NCBI RefSeq assembly: GCF_017813355.1
Contig: NZ_JAGIYZ010000024.1
Location: forward strand, 1-64,000
Direction: 5' to 3'
Length of the DNA: 64,000 nt
Source of the DNA: Roseomonas nitratireducens
Lineage (GTDB): Bacteria > Pseudomonadota > Alphaproteobacteria > Acetobacterales > Acetobacteraceae
The notes under the pieces were generated by a model. The model searched no databases. It saw only the letters and a list, made by a program, of their open reading frames with translations, and was not told the origin of the DNA. Position numbers and translations under genes: made by a program. Shown here piece after piece: positions 17,387 to 27,258 of this stretch (within the stretch, counting starts at the first letter, position 1; every line of letters begins with the position of its first letter).

Positions 17387-18939
17387 GTGCGCTGGAACCC
17401 CGGGGCGAGCAGCAGGAGGCCGGCGAGCAGCGAGACCTCCTGCGGGTTGCGGGGGATTTCCGGTCGCCGGTCGGCGGCCCAGGCGCGGCCGATCGCGCCG
17501 ATCGCGGCCTCGCTCGCCGGACCGAGCAGCGGCGCGGCCAGGCTGCGCGCCGCGCGCAGCGCCGGCTGGCCGACCAGCGCGGCCGCGAGCGGCGACGCGC
17601 CGGTGCGCCACCAATCCTGCGCGAGGCCGAGCAGCAGCGCCCAGCGCGCGCGCAGCGCCCCGGCGCCGAGATAGGGGGCGGCATCGACCGGCTGGCCGTC
17701 CGGCGCGGGCCAGGCGAACAGCGCCTGCCCGGCGCGGCCCATCTCGTCGATGAACTGCTGCTTCGGCGTGAGCGGGATGGCGAGGCCGCGCGCGGCGGCG
17801 GCCACCGCATCGAGCGGGCGGCGCATGCGCCCCTGCGCCGCATCGGTCGCCTCGGGCCCGTCGAGCAGGGCCGCGACGCTGCGCGCGATCTGGTCCGGCG
17901 CCTCCCGGTGCCGGAGGAAGGCGGCCTCGGCACGCGCGATGGCGGCCGGCGGCGGCGCTTCCCCCACCAGGAAGCGGGCGAGCTTCGTCGCGACGTGGCG
18001 CGCGGTGGCGGGATGCGCGGCGCAGGCGGCGAGCACCGCGCGCCCATGCGCCATCGCCGGCGCGAAGGGCGGCAGTTCCTGCGCGAGCACGCGCTTCTGG
18101 TAGCCGTCGTGCCAGCGCTCGACATAGGCGAAGGCGCCGGAGGGCGGCAGGAGCTGCGCGGCGTCCACGCGCTGGCCGGCGGCGAGCGTCCAGCCGGTGA
18201 AGGCGCGCGCCGCTTCCCAGACATCGCCGTCATGGTAGCCGGCGGGGCGGCCTTCCGCCGCGCCCGGCACGTCGCGCCAGGCGCGCGCCTGCGGGTGGTA
18301 GGCCGCGGCGCCGAGCGTGTGCAGCTCCATCAGCTCGCGGGCAAAATTCTCGTTCGGCGCGCCGGCGCGGGAGGAGCGGTTGTTGAGGTAGACGAGCATG
18401 GCCGGGCTCGTCGCCATCGCCTCGAGCAGTTCGGAAAAGTTGCCGAGCGCGTGCCGGCGGATGCGGGCGTCGTGGTCGGGCAGGCAGACCGAGACCTGGA
18501 TGGAGGCCTGCGCCGCGACCGAGAAATGGTCGTGCCAGAACTCGACGAGCCTTTCGCGCAGCTGGTCCCGTGCGAGCACCTTGCGCGCGATCGTCGCGGC
18601 GATGAGGTCGAGCCGCGGGCGGTCGCGTTCCTGCCACGGGATCGGGCGGCGGTTGTCGCCAAGCGCCCAGCGCTGCGCCTGGGTCATCGCGAGGCTGGCG
18701 AGCGGGCGTTCCTCCTCGACGAACTGCTCGCCCGGGCCGGCCGCGTAGCGGATCGGCAGCGTCATGCGCGCGAGATGGGCGTCGAGCGCTGCATCATTGG
18801 CCGGTGTCGCGAGCTGCGCCTCGACCCACTCACGCCGGGACATGCGCGCGACCGCCGCGGCCTCCTCGGCCCGCGGGCCATAGGCGGCGCGGTTCAGGAG
18901 GCGGCGGGCCGCGTCCTCACCCATCGGGCCGGTCGACAT
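17383..18939 (-). CDS. DUF1800 family protein
   Basis: A 518-residue alpha-helical DUF1800 protein, partner of the overlapping DUF1501 gene. Recognisable stretches are EDAARRLLNRAAYGP, RERLVEFWHDHFSVAAQ, MLVYLNNRSSRAGAPNENFARELMELHTLG, WEAARAFTGWTL, and KLARFLVGEAPPPA. The family is thought to act at the cell surface, but this copy has no obvious signal peptide. The ATG at 18939 is taken as the start; a TTG two codons upstream is possible. No strong ribosome-binding site is visible. It separates obgE from proB. Confidence 0.9.
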   Translation of the reverse strand: MSTGPMGEDAARRLLNRAAYGPRAEEAAAVARMSRREWVEAQLATPANDAALDAHLARMTLPIRYAAGPGEQFVEEERPLASLAMTQAQRWALGDNRRPIPWQERDRPRLDLIAATIARKVLARDQLRERLVEFWHDHFSVAAQASIQVSVCLPDHDARIRRHALGNFSELLEAMATSPAMLVYLNNRSSRAGAPNENFARELMELHTLGAAAYHPQARAWRDVPGAAEGRPAGYHDGDVWEAARAFTGWTLAAGQRVDAAQLLPPSGAFAYVERWHDGYQKRVLAQELPPFAPAMAHGRAVLAACAAHPATARHVATKLARFLVGEAPPPAAIARAEAAFLRHREAPDQIARSVAALLDGPEATDAAQGRMRRPLDAVAAAARGLAIPLTPKQQFIDEMGRAGQALFAWPAPDGQPVDAAPYLGAGALRARWALLLGLAQDWWRTGASPLAAALVGQPALRAARSLAAPLLGPASEAAIGAIGRAWAADRRPEIPRNPQEVSLLAGLLLLAPGFQRT

Positions 18940-18987
18940 GCGCAACGATATAGCGCGCCGGCCGGGCCGCGCGCCACGGTCGCGTGC

Positions 18988-20329
<1,342 letters not shown>

Positions 20330-20341
20330 GGATGGTGCTCC

Positions 20342-20659
20342 TTACGCCGCGGTGATGGCGGCGATCTTCAGCACCGTCTGGTGCTGGCGGTGGCCGTTCT
20401 TGCGCCGGCTGTTCTGGCGGCGGCGCTTCTTGAAGATGAGGACCTTGTCGCCGCGAGTCTGGTCGACGACCGTCGCGGTCACGGAGGCGCCCGGCACGGT
20501 CGGCGCGCCGACGGCGAGGCCGGCCTCGCTGCCCAGCAGGAGCACGTCGTGGAAGGTCACGGTCGAGCCGGGCTCGGCCTCAAGCTTTTCGACGATCAGC
20601 AGGGCGTCGGGGGTGACGCGGTACTGCTTGCCGCCGGTGCGGATCACTGCATAGGTCAT
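20342..20659 (-). CDS. rplU: 50S ribosomal protein L21
   Basis: A 105-residue ribosomal protein starting [21 protein letters not shown] and containing the basic [18 protein letters not shown] stretch typical of L21. It is the first gene of the rplU-rpmA-(obgE) unit. A sigma-70-like promoter lies about 105 bases upstream, and a strong hairpin lies in the leader. Confidence 0.98.
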   Translation of the reverse strand: MTYAVIRTGGKQYRVTPDALLIVEKLEAEPGSTVTFHDVLLLGSEAGLAVGAPTVPGASVTATVVDQTRGDKVLIFKKRRRQNSRRKNGHRQHQTVLKIAAITAA

Positions 20660-20736
20660 TGGGTCGCCCCGGAACTCGTGTGTCAGTCGGCCTGGATGAC
20701 GGCGGTTTGGCGGGTTCTGGGCCCGAAAACGACCGC

Positions 20737-20758
20737 CGGCGGCACACGGGTGCCGCCG
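20737..20758 (-). promoter_or_regulatory. Leader hairpin in the rplU 5' untranslated region
   Basis: On the minus strand a perfect 9-bp stem (CGGCGGCAC pairing with GTGCCGCCG, 4-base loop) lies between the predicted transcription start and rplU, followed seven bases later by TTTT. Its place just after the promoter suggests an attenuator or a protein-binding leader, as L21 leaders serve in other bacteria. Only the stem is directly visible; the role is inferred. Confidence 0.45.
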
Positions 20759-20770
20759 TTGGGAGCGGGG

Positions 20771-20800
20771 CGTATAGCGCCGGGGCGGGCCGGGCGTCAA
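20771..20800 (-). promoter_or_regulatory. Sigma-70-type promoter for rplU-rpmA
   Basis: On the minus strand TTGACG (20800-20795) and TATACG (20776-20771) are separated by 18 bases, close to the housekeeping consensus. Transcription would start near 20764, leaving a leader of about 105 bases before rplU. The rest of the 20660-21014 gap holds this leader, the tRNA promoter and no gene. Confidence 0.6.
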
Positions 20801-20936
20801 CGGTCGAGGTCAGCGTCGCGGCGTGCCGCCGTCGTTGCTGCCCGGCCGGGGCATGCCGGGGCGTGGATCGCGGCCCTGCCGGCGCCAGTTGGGTCGGCGC
20901 CGGGCGCGATTCCGGCAGATGCCTCAGTGGTGGGCG

Positions 20937-20965
20937 TTGCGCGGCGGCGGGCGGGTGGGTATATC
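20937..20965 (+). promoter_or_regulatory. Sigma-70-type promoter for tRNA-Ser
   Basis: TTGCGC (20937-20942) and TATATC (20960-20965) are spaced by 17 bases on the plus strand, about 50 bases before the tRNA gene. The GC-rich tract between -10 and the tRNA is compatible with a stringently controlled stable-RNA promoter. Prediction from sequence only. Confidence 0.5.
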
Positions 20966-21014
20966 GCCGCCTCCCCATCGACCGGGGCGCGCCTGGCGAA
21001 GGCTAGGCGCATGC

Positions 21015-21106
<92 letters not shown>

Positions 21107-21261
21107 CTTTTCCGCTACAGCATTGTAATTTCAGAAAATTTTCAGCGGCGCCATAGTCTAACCCCCATCCCTACCCCCATCGAAGCATTGGGTGGGGCAG
21201 CATCGGGATAGATGGTCCTGCATCATCTGCACCCGGAACCGGCATGACGAGGTTCAACACA

Positions 21262-21534
21262 TCACGGCGCTTGCCCCATTTGGCGCGCTACCCACCGCCG
21301 CGCCGGCCCGTGCATCCAGTCCGGGTGAACGCGGCATAGCGTCGCAATGATCTTGTTCGGGGTCGTCGCGGCGGTTTCCGGGTCGCCCCCGGCGGCGAGA
21401 TAGGCGTCCCGGATGCGGTGCCAGCCGGCGGGTTCTAGCGTGCCCTCTGCGCCGTTCTGCCGGTATGCCTGCCCGACCGCGACAACGAGCGCGCGCGGCC
21501 AGGTGTCGAGGGTGTGGAAGGTGCGGGCGTTCAT
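21262..21534 (-). CDS. Small hypothetical protein A (paralog of 22235-22603)
   Basis: A 90-residue protein of unknown function. It shares a diagnostic core with the product of 22235-22603: AYRQ...RIRDAYLAAGGDPETA.T.P..II......HPDWM.G.ARR. This conserved pairing supports it as a real gene. No signal peptide, membrane segment or known motif is seen; the core is probably helical. No strong ribosome-binding site precedes the ATG at 21534. It is the gene nearest to attL. Confidence 0.6.
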   Translation of the reverse strand: MNARTFHTLDTWPRALVVAVGQAYRQNGAEGTLEPAGWHRIRDAYLAAGGDPETAATTPNKIIATLCRVHPDWMHGPARRWVARQMGQAP

Positions 21535-21677
21535 GTAGCCGAGCGTAACGCAATCCCGCCTTCGACCGTCGGGCTCTGGCGAACGCCAGCGGTTCGCAAC
21601 CTGCCTGCTTTGACCCAGCGCAAATTAGAATCATTTCACTTGATTAATTGCCCTAATCGGTTCGTAAGCGTCCGGCT

Positions 21678-21902
21678 ATGGAGCGATTGCTAACCTATCG
21701 GATGAGCGAAGACCGCGTGCACTTCGCCTATGGCGATAGGCGGGCATATGTCCCGCGTGGACAATGGCCAGCACGCTGGTTTCTCGGTGACTTCCACCCC
21801 GACCTTGAGTGCGCAATCCGTGATTGGTTCGACGCTACGGACGCGGGGCGGCCCGACGAGCTCGACGTTGATGACGTGATCGAGCGCCTCCTGCGTATGT
21901 GA
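21678..21902 (+). CDS. Small hypothetical acidic protein
   Basis: A 74-residue protein (MERLLTYRMSEDRVHFAYGD...) with a cluster of aromatic residues in the middle and an acidic C-terminus (DELDVDDVIERLL). It is divergent from the 21262-21534 gene, with an AT-rich stretch (about 21625-21675) between them that could hold divergent promoters. No match to a known family is recognised. Confidence 0.45.
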   Translation: MERLLTYRMSEDRVHFAYGDRRAYVPRGQWPARWFLGDFHPDLECAIRDWFDATDAGRPDELDVDDVIERLLRM

Positions 21903-21920
21903 CAGGACAGCGCTTCCGCG

Positions 21921-22169
21921 TCAGGTCGAGGCGGTGCTCGCCAAGTAACCGCACTGCACATCCCCCAGCGTGACGAGCCACGCTTCGAGGATCGCGGCGT
22001 GCAGTTCGAGACGGTCGAGGTCCACGCGCATAGCGGCGGCAACCTTTTCGCCGCTCTCCGCGATGACCGCCGGCAACTCCTCCCGCAAGAAGGCCACGCG
22101 CGCCTTGGAGCGCCGCAGTTCATCGCACCAAGCCTTGACCGCCGCTGGGCTCAATCCGTTCGTGTCCAT
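21921..22169 (-). CDS. Small hypothetical helical protein
   Basis: An 82-residue, probably all-helical protein (MDTNGLSPAAVKAWCDELRRSKARVAFLREE...). The ATG at 22169 has GGGAG seven bases upstream, which supports it as the true start. It lies between the two paralogous small proteins on the same strand. Function unknown. Confidence 0.55.
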   Translation of the reverse strand: MDTNGLSPAAVKAWCDELRRSKARVAFLREELPAVIAESGEKVAAAMRVDLDRLELHAAILEAWLVTLGDVQCGYLASTAST

Positions 22170-22234
22170 CGCGCTCTCCCGTTCGCTTCCGGTCCGATCC
22201 GATGGCGGGTTATCGCGATAACGTGTCGAATTGG

Positions 22235-22603
22235 CTAACTCGTTTCGGGCTCGCGGGAATGTGAAGCGCAGGCTTTGAATTGCTGCGCGCCGATTGCATC
22301 GCGCCTTTCCGTCGCGTGGCTGGTCGGCAGAACCACCAGTTCTGACTCTCGCCGCCAATAGGGTCGGCGTGGCCCGCCGAGCATCCAATCGGGAAACATG
22401 CGCAGGAAGATGGTAATTATAGCTTTGGGCTGCGTTTCTGCATTTTCTGGCGAGCCGCCGGCATTCAGATACGCATTACGAATACGCTCTTCTGCAATAT
22501 TATCAGATATGCCATCCATAAGACTCTGTCGATATGCGTCCGCGACACTGATCGCGAGGGAAAGCGAGATAGATTTTGAATCGCATAGCGTCTTATTGTT
22601 CAT
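22235..22603 (-). CDS. Small hypothetical protein B (paralog of 21262-21534)
   Basis: A 122-residue protein whose middle (ADAYRQSLMDG, ERIRNAYLNAGGSPENAETQPKAIITIFLRMFPDWMLGGPRR) is plainly related to the 90-residue protein at 21262-21534. Its N-terminal 25 and C-terminal 40 residues are unrelated to that protein. The coding region is more AT-rich than its paralog, so the two were probably acquired separately or have drifted for long. The ATG at 22603 has GACGGGG directly before it. Function unknown. Confidence 0.6.
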   Translation of the reverse strand: MNNKTLCDSKSISLSLAISVADAYRQSLMDGISDNIAEERIRNAYLNAGGSPENAETQPKAIITIFLRMFPDWMLGGPRRPYWRRESELVVLPTSHATERRDAIGAQQFKACASHSREPETS

Positions 22604-22763
22604 CCCCGTCAGATACACGACGGTTCGAGTTACATTTTTGATTCACCGCAAGATGCATTCCTCTGCCCGTTGACGGCAAAGTCCGAACATCGAGAACCAC
22701 AGCCCGGATCTCAGTTTCAGGTGCAAAAACCTTTGCATCGCTCGGCGAGTGCGCTGGACACGC

Positions 22764-23084
22764 TCACGGCCGTATTGCTGCCCGCGCCTGCGGATCGGCC
22801 AGCACCGCCGCGACGACGAGGTCGCGCAGCCCGTCGCGCGCTTCGTCCGGCAGCATAACGCCATCCCCCACGCCATCCGGCCCGCGCGGCGGCCTTACCT
22901 CAAGCCGCCCGCCGCGCAGCCGCGCCACCGTCAGGATCAGCCGCACGCCGCCCGGCCCCTCGGCCTCGGCATAGACCAGCGGCACGCGCCGCGCTTCTGT
23001 CGGCAGCCAGGTCCGCAGGATTGACCAGCCGCAGCCCTCGCGCGCGGGCGCCTCTGCGCGCGTAATTCCTTCGGTTCCGATCAT
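22764..23084 (-). CDS. Small hypothetical protein, last gene of the island operon
   Basis: A 106-residue protein of unknown function (MIGTEGITRAEAPAREGCGWSIL..., later VRLILTVARLRGGRLEVRPPRG). Its start overlaps the stop of the preceding gene by four bases (ATGA), so it belongs to the replication operon. It has beta-rich character and no membrane segment. Confidence 0.65.
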   Translation of the reverse strand: MIGTEGITRAEAPAREGCGWSILRTWLPTEARRVPLVYAEAEGPGGVRLILTVARLRGGRLEVRPPRGPDGVGDGVMLPDEARDGLRDLVVAAVLADPQARAAIRP

Positions 23085-23482
23085 GGCGCTCCGCCTCCGT
23101 TCTCCCGCTGCCAAAGCCTATCAAGCCATCCGATTTCCTCGGCCGAGAGGATCAGGCGCTCCGCCTTCAACAGCCGCGCGCGCAGCGATTCGATGCGAGC
23201 GCGCTCGGCAGGCGTCACGCCAGGGCGCCAGGCGAGGAAGCCCATTTGCTTGCGCGCCGTCCTCGGCGCGAGCGTCGCGAAGGTGAAGGCCGGCGCCGCG
23301 CGCTGGCGCAATGCGGCTTCCACCACGGCGCCAAAGGCCGGCCAATCCATCCCGGCCGCTTCCAGCGTTCGGCCGATGGCGCGCGCTGCGGCGACGGCCT
23401 CGCCATCAACCGGGCTGCCCAACAGCGCCACCGCCTTTCCGATGCGGCGAGCCTGCCCCGCGTTCATCGGCTCTCCGCTCAT
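23081..23482 (-). CDS. DUF2786-like small protein
   Basis: A 133-residue protein. The segment ARRIGKAVALLGSPVDGEAVAAARAIGRTLEAAGMDW resembles the helical DUF2786 domain found in many phage and plasmid proteins (a KxxxLL..EA.AA..A..LL pattern). The C-terminal half is Arg-rich (RARIESLRARLLKAERL). It overlaps both neighbours by four bases. Molecular role unknown. Confidence 0.65.
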   Translation of the reverse strand: MSGEPMNAGQARRIGKAVALLGSPVDGEAVAAARAIGRTLEAAGMDWPAFGAVVEAALRQRAAPAFTFATLAPRTARKQMGFLAWRPGVTPAERARIESLRARLLKAERLILSAEEIGWLDRLWQRENGGGAP

Positions 23483-24018
23483 GTCTCGATAGCCTCAACC
23501 GGCAGCCCCGGTGGCGCCGGGTGACAGGTCTGGCAGTCCGGTTGCTCATCAGTTCCCGCGCGTCGCCACCACCGCCGGCCGGCGCAGGTTGGACAGGCGC
23601 CCCGCTGCCGGCGCGCCGCCGCAAAGGCGCGGCCACGCTCGGCGCCGTAGTCCATCGCGTGCCACGCCACCGCCGGCCGCGGCGGGTTCGGCAGGGGCCT
23701 GGGCGGCGCGGGTGGCGGCGGCGGGGCAGGAACAGCCGCAGCGGCTTCCAGCCTCGCCAGCGCCGCCGCGCGTTCGGCCTCCGTCAGCCCCCATGCGTCC
23801 GGGGCCTCGGGTGGCCTGTGGTGTCGCCGCGCAATGCAATCTTGCTCGATTTCCGGTGCAACGGTGGCAACGCTGGCAACAACCGCGGTTTCCCGAGCCT
23901 TTGCAGGCGTTGCCACCGCGTTTCCCGTGGTGGCAACGGTGGCAACGGTCGCAGCGGCGATCCGGGCGGCACGGGCTGCGCGCCAGCCTGCCAGCGGATC
24001 GGGGCGCGCCGCGGTCAT
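23479..24018 (-). CDS. Zinc-ribbon protein encoding the VAT-repeat (iteron) segment
   Basis: A 179-residue protein. The N-terminal third (about 20-60) contains runs of Val-Ala-Thr coded by GTTGCCACC-like 9-mers; the middle is Pro-rich, and the C-terminus has two CxxC pairs (CPTC...CQTC) that would form a zinc ribbon. The VAT segment coincides with a DNA element repeated elsewhere in the island, so part of this sequence may be kept for DNA function. It is coupled by ATGA to the TOPRIM-DUF927 gene. Function unknown; DNA binding is plausible. Confidence 0.65.
   Translation of the reverse strand: MTAARPDPLAGWRAARAARIAAATVATVATTGNAVATPAKARETAVVASVATVAPEIEQDCIARRHHRPPEAPDAWGLTEAERAAALARLEAAAAVPAPPPPPAPPRPLPNPPRPAVAWHAMDYGAERGRAFAAARRQRGACPTCAGRRWWRRAGTDEQPDCQTCHPAPPGLPVEAIET
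23854..23952 (-). repeat. Iteron-like element, copy 1
   Basis: Read on the minus strand: two tandem GTTGCCACC 9-mers, an inverted GGCAAC, an AAAG-containing spacer, GCGGTTGTTGCCA and two further 9-mers. The same order recurs on the plus strand at 31661-31763. This copy lies inside the coding sequence of 23479-24018, just downstream of the primase/helicase-type gene. Confidence 0.7.
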
Positions 24019-26498
24019 TCCTCTGCCTCGGCGTCGGCCTTGCTCGCGCCGGATAGGATGCTGTCCCGCACCACATAGACGCGGAAGGGCTTCGGCTCTC
24101 CGACGCGCTCCATGCGGCTATGGCGCTCCGCAGTCTCGCTCTGCGGCACGAGAAAGCCCGCCACCCGCAACGCACGCGCCGCGGCCTCCGGGTCCATGCC
24201 GGCGACAACCTCGCGCTTCCACGTGTCGAGCTGGATCAGGTAGCGCCAGCCGTCCGCGTCGCGCTTGCGCCAACCAGCCCGGTTAATGACGGGGCGGGCT
24301 TCGTCGGTCGTCTCGGTCTCGCCCACTACCTGAAAGCGCGCGCTGCCGTGCGCCGCCACGAAGGCGCGCACCGCGGCCACCGCCGCGGCATCCTCGGCCG
24401 CGCCGTCACCAGCGGCCCGGTTGCGTCGCCATGCCATGAAGCAAGCCGCCGCGGCCCGCTCGGCTTCGCCCGGCTGCCACGGCAGCACGCCAAGCCCGGC
24501 GGCGAGTTCACCGGCAGCGGCGACAAGCCCGAACCGTGCAACGGCGCGGCGAACCTGGCCGGCGGCATCAGGCGGAACGTGCGCGGCAATAAAGGCGTCC
24601 ACCACCTCGCGGGCCTGCGCTGCTATCCCCTCAGGATCGGCGGCCAGGATTTCGAGCCATGCTCGGCCTGCGGTGCCGTAGTAGCGCCCGGCTGCGGCCT
24701 TGATGGCATCTGCTAGCGCCGCGGCGGTCGCGTGGTCGTGCAGCGTCTCGAAAAGCCCATGGGCGCCCGTATCGGCCGGCACGTCCAGCACGCGCACTTC
24801 CTGGCCGGCTCGCACCCGCTTAGGCCCGCCGCGCGCCTCGGCCAGCCTATCGGCAAGCCCTTCCTCGCCAGTCGATAGGAACAGCACGCGCCATTCCGCG
24901 ATGCGGCGGGCGCTGCCGTCGCGGGTGGCGCGGCCCTTGCCGGCACCATTGGCCAACGCATAGGCGCAGGCGGCCACCGTCTCGGCGGGCGCCTCGCCCA
25001 TTTCATCCAAGGCTAGAAGCAGGTCGCAATGCGCGGCGGCCACCGCCTCTAGAGCGTTGTCGGTGGTGCGCCAGGATCGCACCCATCCGCGCAAGCCGCC
25101 GCCGCCCCAAACGCTGCCGGCGGCGAGCAACGCGGTCGATTTGCCGACAGATGACGGCCCGCGCAGATGGAAGCCGCCGCCCTCGCCATTCACCAGCGCC
25201 AGCAACGGCGCGGCCAGCGCGGTGCAGATGGCGAAGGCTAGTCGAGTGTTTCCCACCGCCAGCGCGGCCACGTCGCGTTGCCAGTCGGCAAGACTGCCAG
25301 CCTGCACCAGCGGCGGCAGCGCATCCGGCCGCTCGGTTTGGAGCATCACGCGGCCCGCGTCGGCGCTACCTAGTGCGCCGTCCGGCAGCACGAAGCAGCG
25401 CGCGCCGGGTGTCCCGTGCCAGCCAAGCCGCGCCACTACCCGCACGCGGCCGGGCGGATCGGCGCGTGTCAGATACTCTGCCAGCCGTTCGCGGGCCTTC
25501 CTGCCCGGCGCGAGGAACAAACCCGCGTCCAACAGATGCGCGCGAACCTCGGTTCCGTCGCCGGCCAGCATTGCGCGCGGCATCGCCCATTGATGGCGCC
25601 GCCCGTCGCCGTCCTTCCATTCGAGTAAGGCGCCCCAAGCCCGGCCTGCGCCGTCATTCGTCGCGGCCACCACGCGCAACGGTCCGCAAACCTGCGCGGG
25701 CTGCGCGTCGTCATCGCCCGGCGGCACGAAGAAAAGCCCATCGGGCGTCAGCCGAAAGCCCGGCGGCAATGCGGCAGCGGCGGCGGCTTCCTCAGTCGCA
25801 GCGCGCTCGGCCTCAGCGAGCATCGCGCGCAACGCATCCGCCGTGACGCCATCGGGCAGCGCGTCGGCAACATCCCATTTGTCCGGCCATCCGGCGGGGA
25901 TCTTCACCACCGCCACGGAAGCCGCCCCGGTAGCGCCCAGGGCCTTCACCACGTCCGCGGCAGCGTCGGCGCCGGGCTTGTCGTTATCCGGCCATACGGC
26001 CACCGCACGGCCCGCAAGCGGCTTCCAGTCGGCACGCTCCACCGCTTGGGCGCCTCCCTGCCAGGTGGCCACGCAATGCGACGGGAACAGCACCGCGGCG
26101 GCCTCCGCGGCCTTTTCGCCTTCCACTACCAGCACGGGCGCGGCCGGCCGGGCGGCGAGGTCGGGCAGGCGGTAAAGCGCGGAAGGCGACGGCGGCCCCT
26201 GCCAATGCCAGCCGCGCCGGCCGTCCTTCGTGCCGTAGCTGTAGGGCACGATTTCCTTGCGCCGCCCCGGCGGGTTGAACCTTGCCACCATGAAAAGGGG
26301 GCGGCCCTCTGCGTCTCGGTAAATCCACGTCGCGGCGGGCGTGCCGCGCGCGGGATGGCGTGGCACGGCCGGCGGTTCCTCGGGCGCCGGGAGTTCGGGC
26401 TTCCAGTCCGGCGCTTTCGTCGCGCCTTCGCTGCCTGCGGTGGTGGAGCGCTGCGGCCCGGACGGCAGCGGCGCGAACATATCGGCGGCGTCGTTCAT
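24015..26498 (-). CDS. TOPRIM / DUF927 replication protein
   Basis: An 827-residue protein that probably initiates or drives replication of the element. Near residues 120-200 a TOPRIM domain is visible (LVVEGEKAAEAA, then VAVWPDNDKPGADAA). Further on comes a DUF927 ATPase domain with Walker A GPSSVGKSTALL and Walker B-like LLLALDEMGE, followed by the arginine-rich sensor region RRIAEWRVLFLSTGEEGLADRL. Such proteins are common on phages, satellites and plasmids. The primase zinc-binding region is absent here and seems to be supplied by the 26797-27258 gene. It overlaps both neighbours by four bases. Confidence 0.88.
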   Translation of the reverse strand: MNDAADMFAPLPSGPQRSTTAGSEGATKAPDWKPELPAPEEPPAVPRHPARGTPAATWIYRDAEGRPLFMVARFNPPGRRKEIVPYSYGTKDGRRGWHWQGPPSPSALYRLPDLAARPAAPVLVVEGEKAAEAAAVLFPSHCVATWQGGAQAVERADWKPLAGRAVAVWPDNDKPGADAAADVVKALGATGAASVAVVKIPAGWPDKWDVADALPDGVTADALRAMLAEAERAATEEAAAAAALPPGFRLTPDGLFFVPPGDDDAQPAQVCGPLRVVAATNDGAGRAWGALLEWKDGDGRRHQWAMPRAMLAGDGTEVRAHLLDAGLFLAPGRKARERLAEYLTRADPPGRVRVVARLGWHGTPGARCFVLPDGALGSADAGRVMLQTERPDALPPLVQAGSLADWQRDVAALAVGNTRLAFAICTALAAPLLALVNGEGGGFHLRGPSSVGKSTALLAAGSVWGGGGLRGWVRSWRTTDNALEAVAAAHCDLLLALDEMGEAPAETVAACAYALANGAGKGRATRDGSARRIAEWRVLFLSTGEEGLADRLAEARGGPKRVRAGQEVRVLDVPADTGAHGLFETLHDHATAAALADAIKAAAGRYYGTAGRAWLEILAADPEGIAAQAREVVDAFIAAHVPPDAAGQVRRAVARFGLVAAAGELAAGLGVLPWQPGEAERAAAACFMAWRRNRAAGDGAAEDAAAVAAVRAFVAAHGSARFQVVGETETTDEARPVINRAGWRKRDADGWRYLIQLDTWKREVVAGMDPEAAARALRVAGFLVPQSETAERHSRMERVGEPKPFRVYVVRDSILSGASKADAEAEE

Positions 26499-26800
26499 CG
26501 GCCGGCCTCCGTTTCGATGCTTTCAAGCCACCGCTCGGCGGCGGCGGCGTCATGGCGAGAGACGAACAGCGCGACGGTTCCGCCCATTTCGAGCGCTGTC
26601 CGCGCGATGGTCGCGAAGTCGGCTGCGGCGTTCGGTGGGGGCGGAAATGGCAGCATCGCGCCGCGCGGCGGCGGCATGGTGTCGAGGTCCGACAGCAGCG
26701 GCGCACGGCCGATAGCGGCGGCCACGGCCACCACGCGCGGCTTATGCGGGCGCGGCTCGGGCAGCACTTCCACCCGGATTTGCAGGGGGGCGCCGCTCAT
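26495..26800 (-). CDS. Small hypothetical protein between the two primase-like genes
   Basis: A 101-residue protein (MSGAPLQIRVEVLPEPRPHKPRVVAVAAAIG..., ending VSRHDAAAAERWLESIETEAGR). Overlapping starts and stops (ATGA) on both sides place it firmly in the replication operon. No known family is recognised; it looks like a small alpha/beta protein. Confidence 0.65.
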   Translation of the reverse strand: MSGAPLQIRVEVLPEPRPHKPRVVAVAAAIGRAPLLSDLDTMPPPRGAMLPFPPPPNAAADFATIARTALEMGGTVALFVSRHDAAAAERWLESIETEAGR

Positions 26801-27258
26801 TGGCTGGCCTCCGCCCCAAGCATCCGCGCGAGATGCCGCGCCGCATCGGCCTGCGGCACGCGGGCGACGGCAGCGGCGAGGCTCACGAAGTCCCCGCCCT
26901 TGTCGCCTGTCGCGTTGTCGATCCAGGCGCCCGCGCGGTCGCCTTCCAGCCGCACGCGCAGGGATTTGCCGGCAGCGCCGGACAGGTCGCCCGCCGCCCA
27001 TTCCTTCCCGTGGCGCGCACCACCGGGCAGCAGCCTGCGGCACACGTCCTCGGCTCGGGCGCGGGCCGCTCGATTGATCGCGGCGAAGTCCGGCGCCGGC
27101 TCGGCCTCTGCGATGCGTCGCACCGCCGCGGCCTGGCGGGCTGTCATCCCGCCCCATGGCGCTCGCCTCGCCACGTCCTGAAGGAAGGCGCGCGCCTTTG
27201 GGGACAGGTCTTGCCGGGCGAGCGCCGCTCGCAGCGTCGCCATGGGATCGCCGCTCAT
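26797..27258 (-). CDS. Primase N-terminal-like protein
   Basis: A 153-residue protein. The segment EDVCRRLLPGGARHGKEWAAGDLSGAAGKSLRVRLEGDRAGAWIDNATGDKGGDFVSLA matches in pattern the region that precedes TOPRIM in phage and plasmid primases. It probably supplies the template-recognition part of a split primase together with the downstream TOPRIM-DUF927 protein. The classical CHC2 cysteines are not present. Coupled to both neighbours by ATGA overlaps. Confidence 0.7.
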   Translation of the reverse strand: MSGDPMATLRAALARQDLSPKARAFLQDVARRAPWGGMTARQAAAVRRIAEAEPAPDFAAINRAARARAEDVCRRLLPGGARHGKEWAAGDLSGAAGKSLRVRLEGDRAGAWIDNATGDKGGDFVSLAAAVARVPQADAARHLARMLGAEASQ

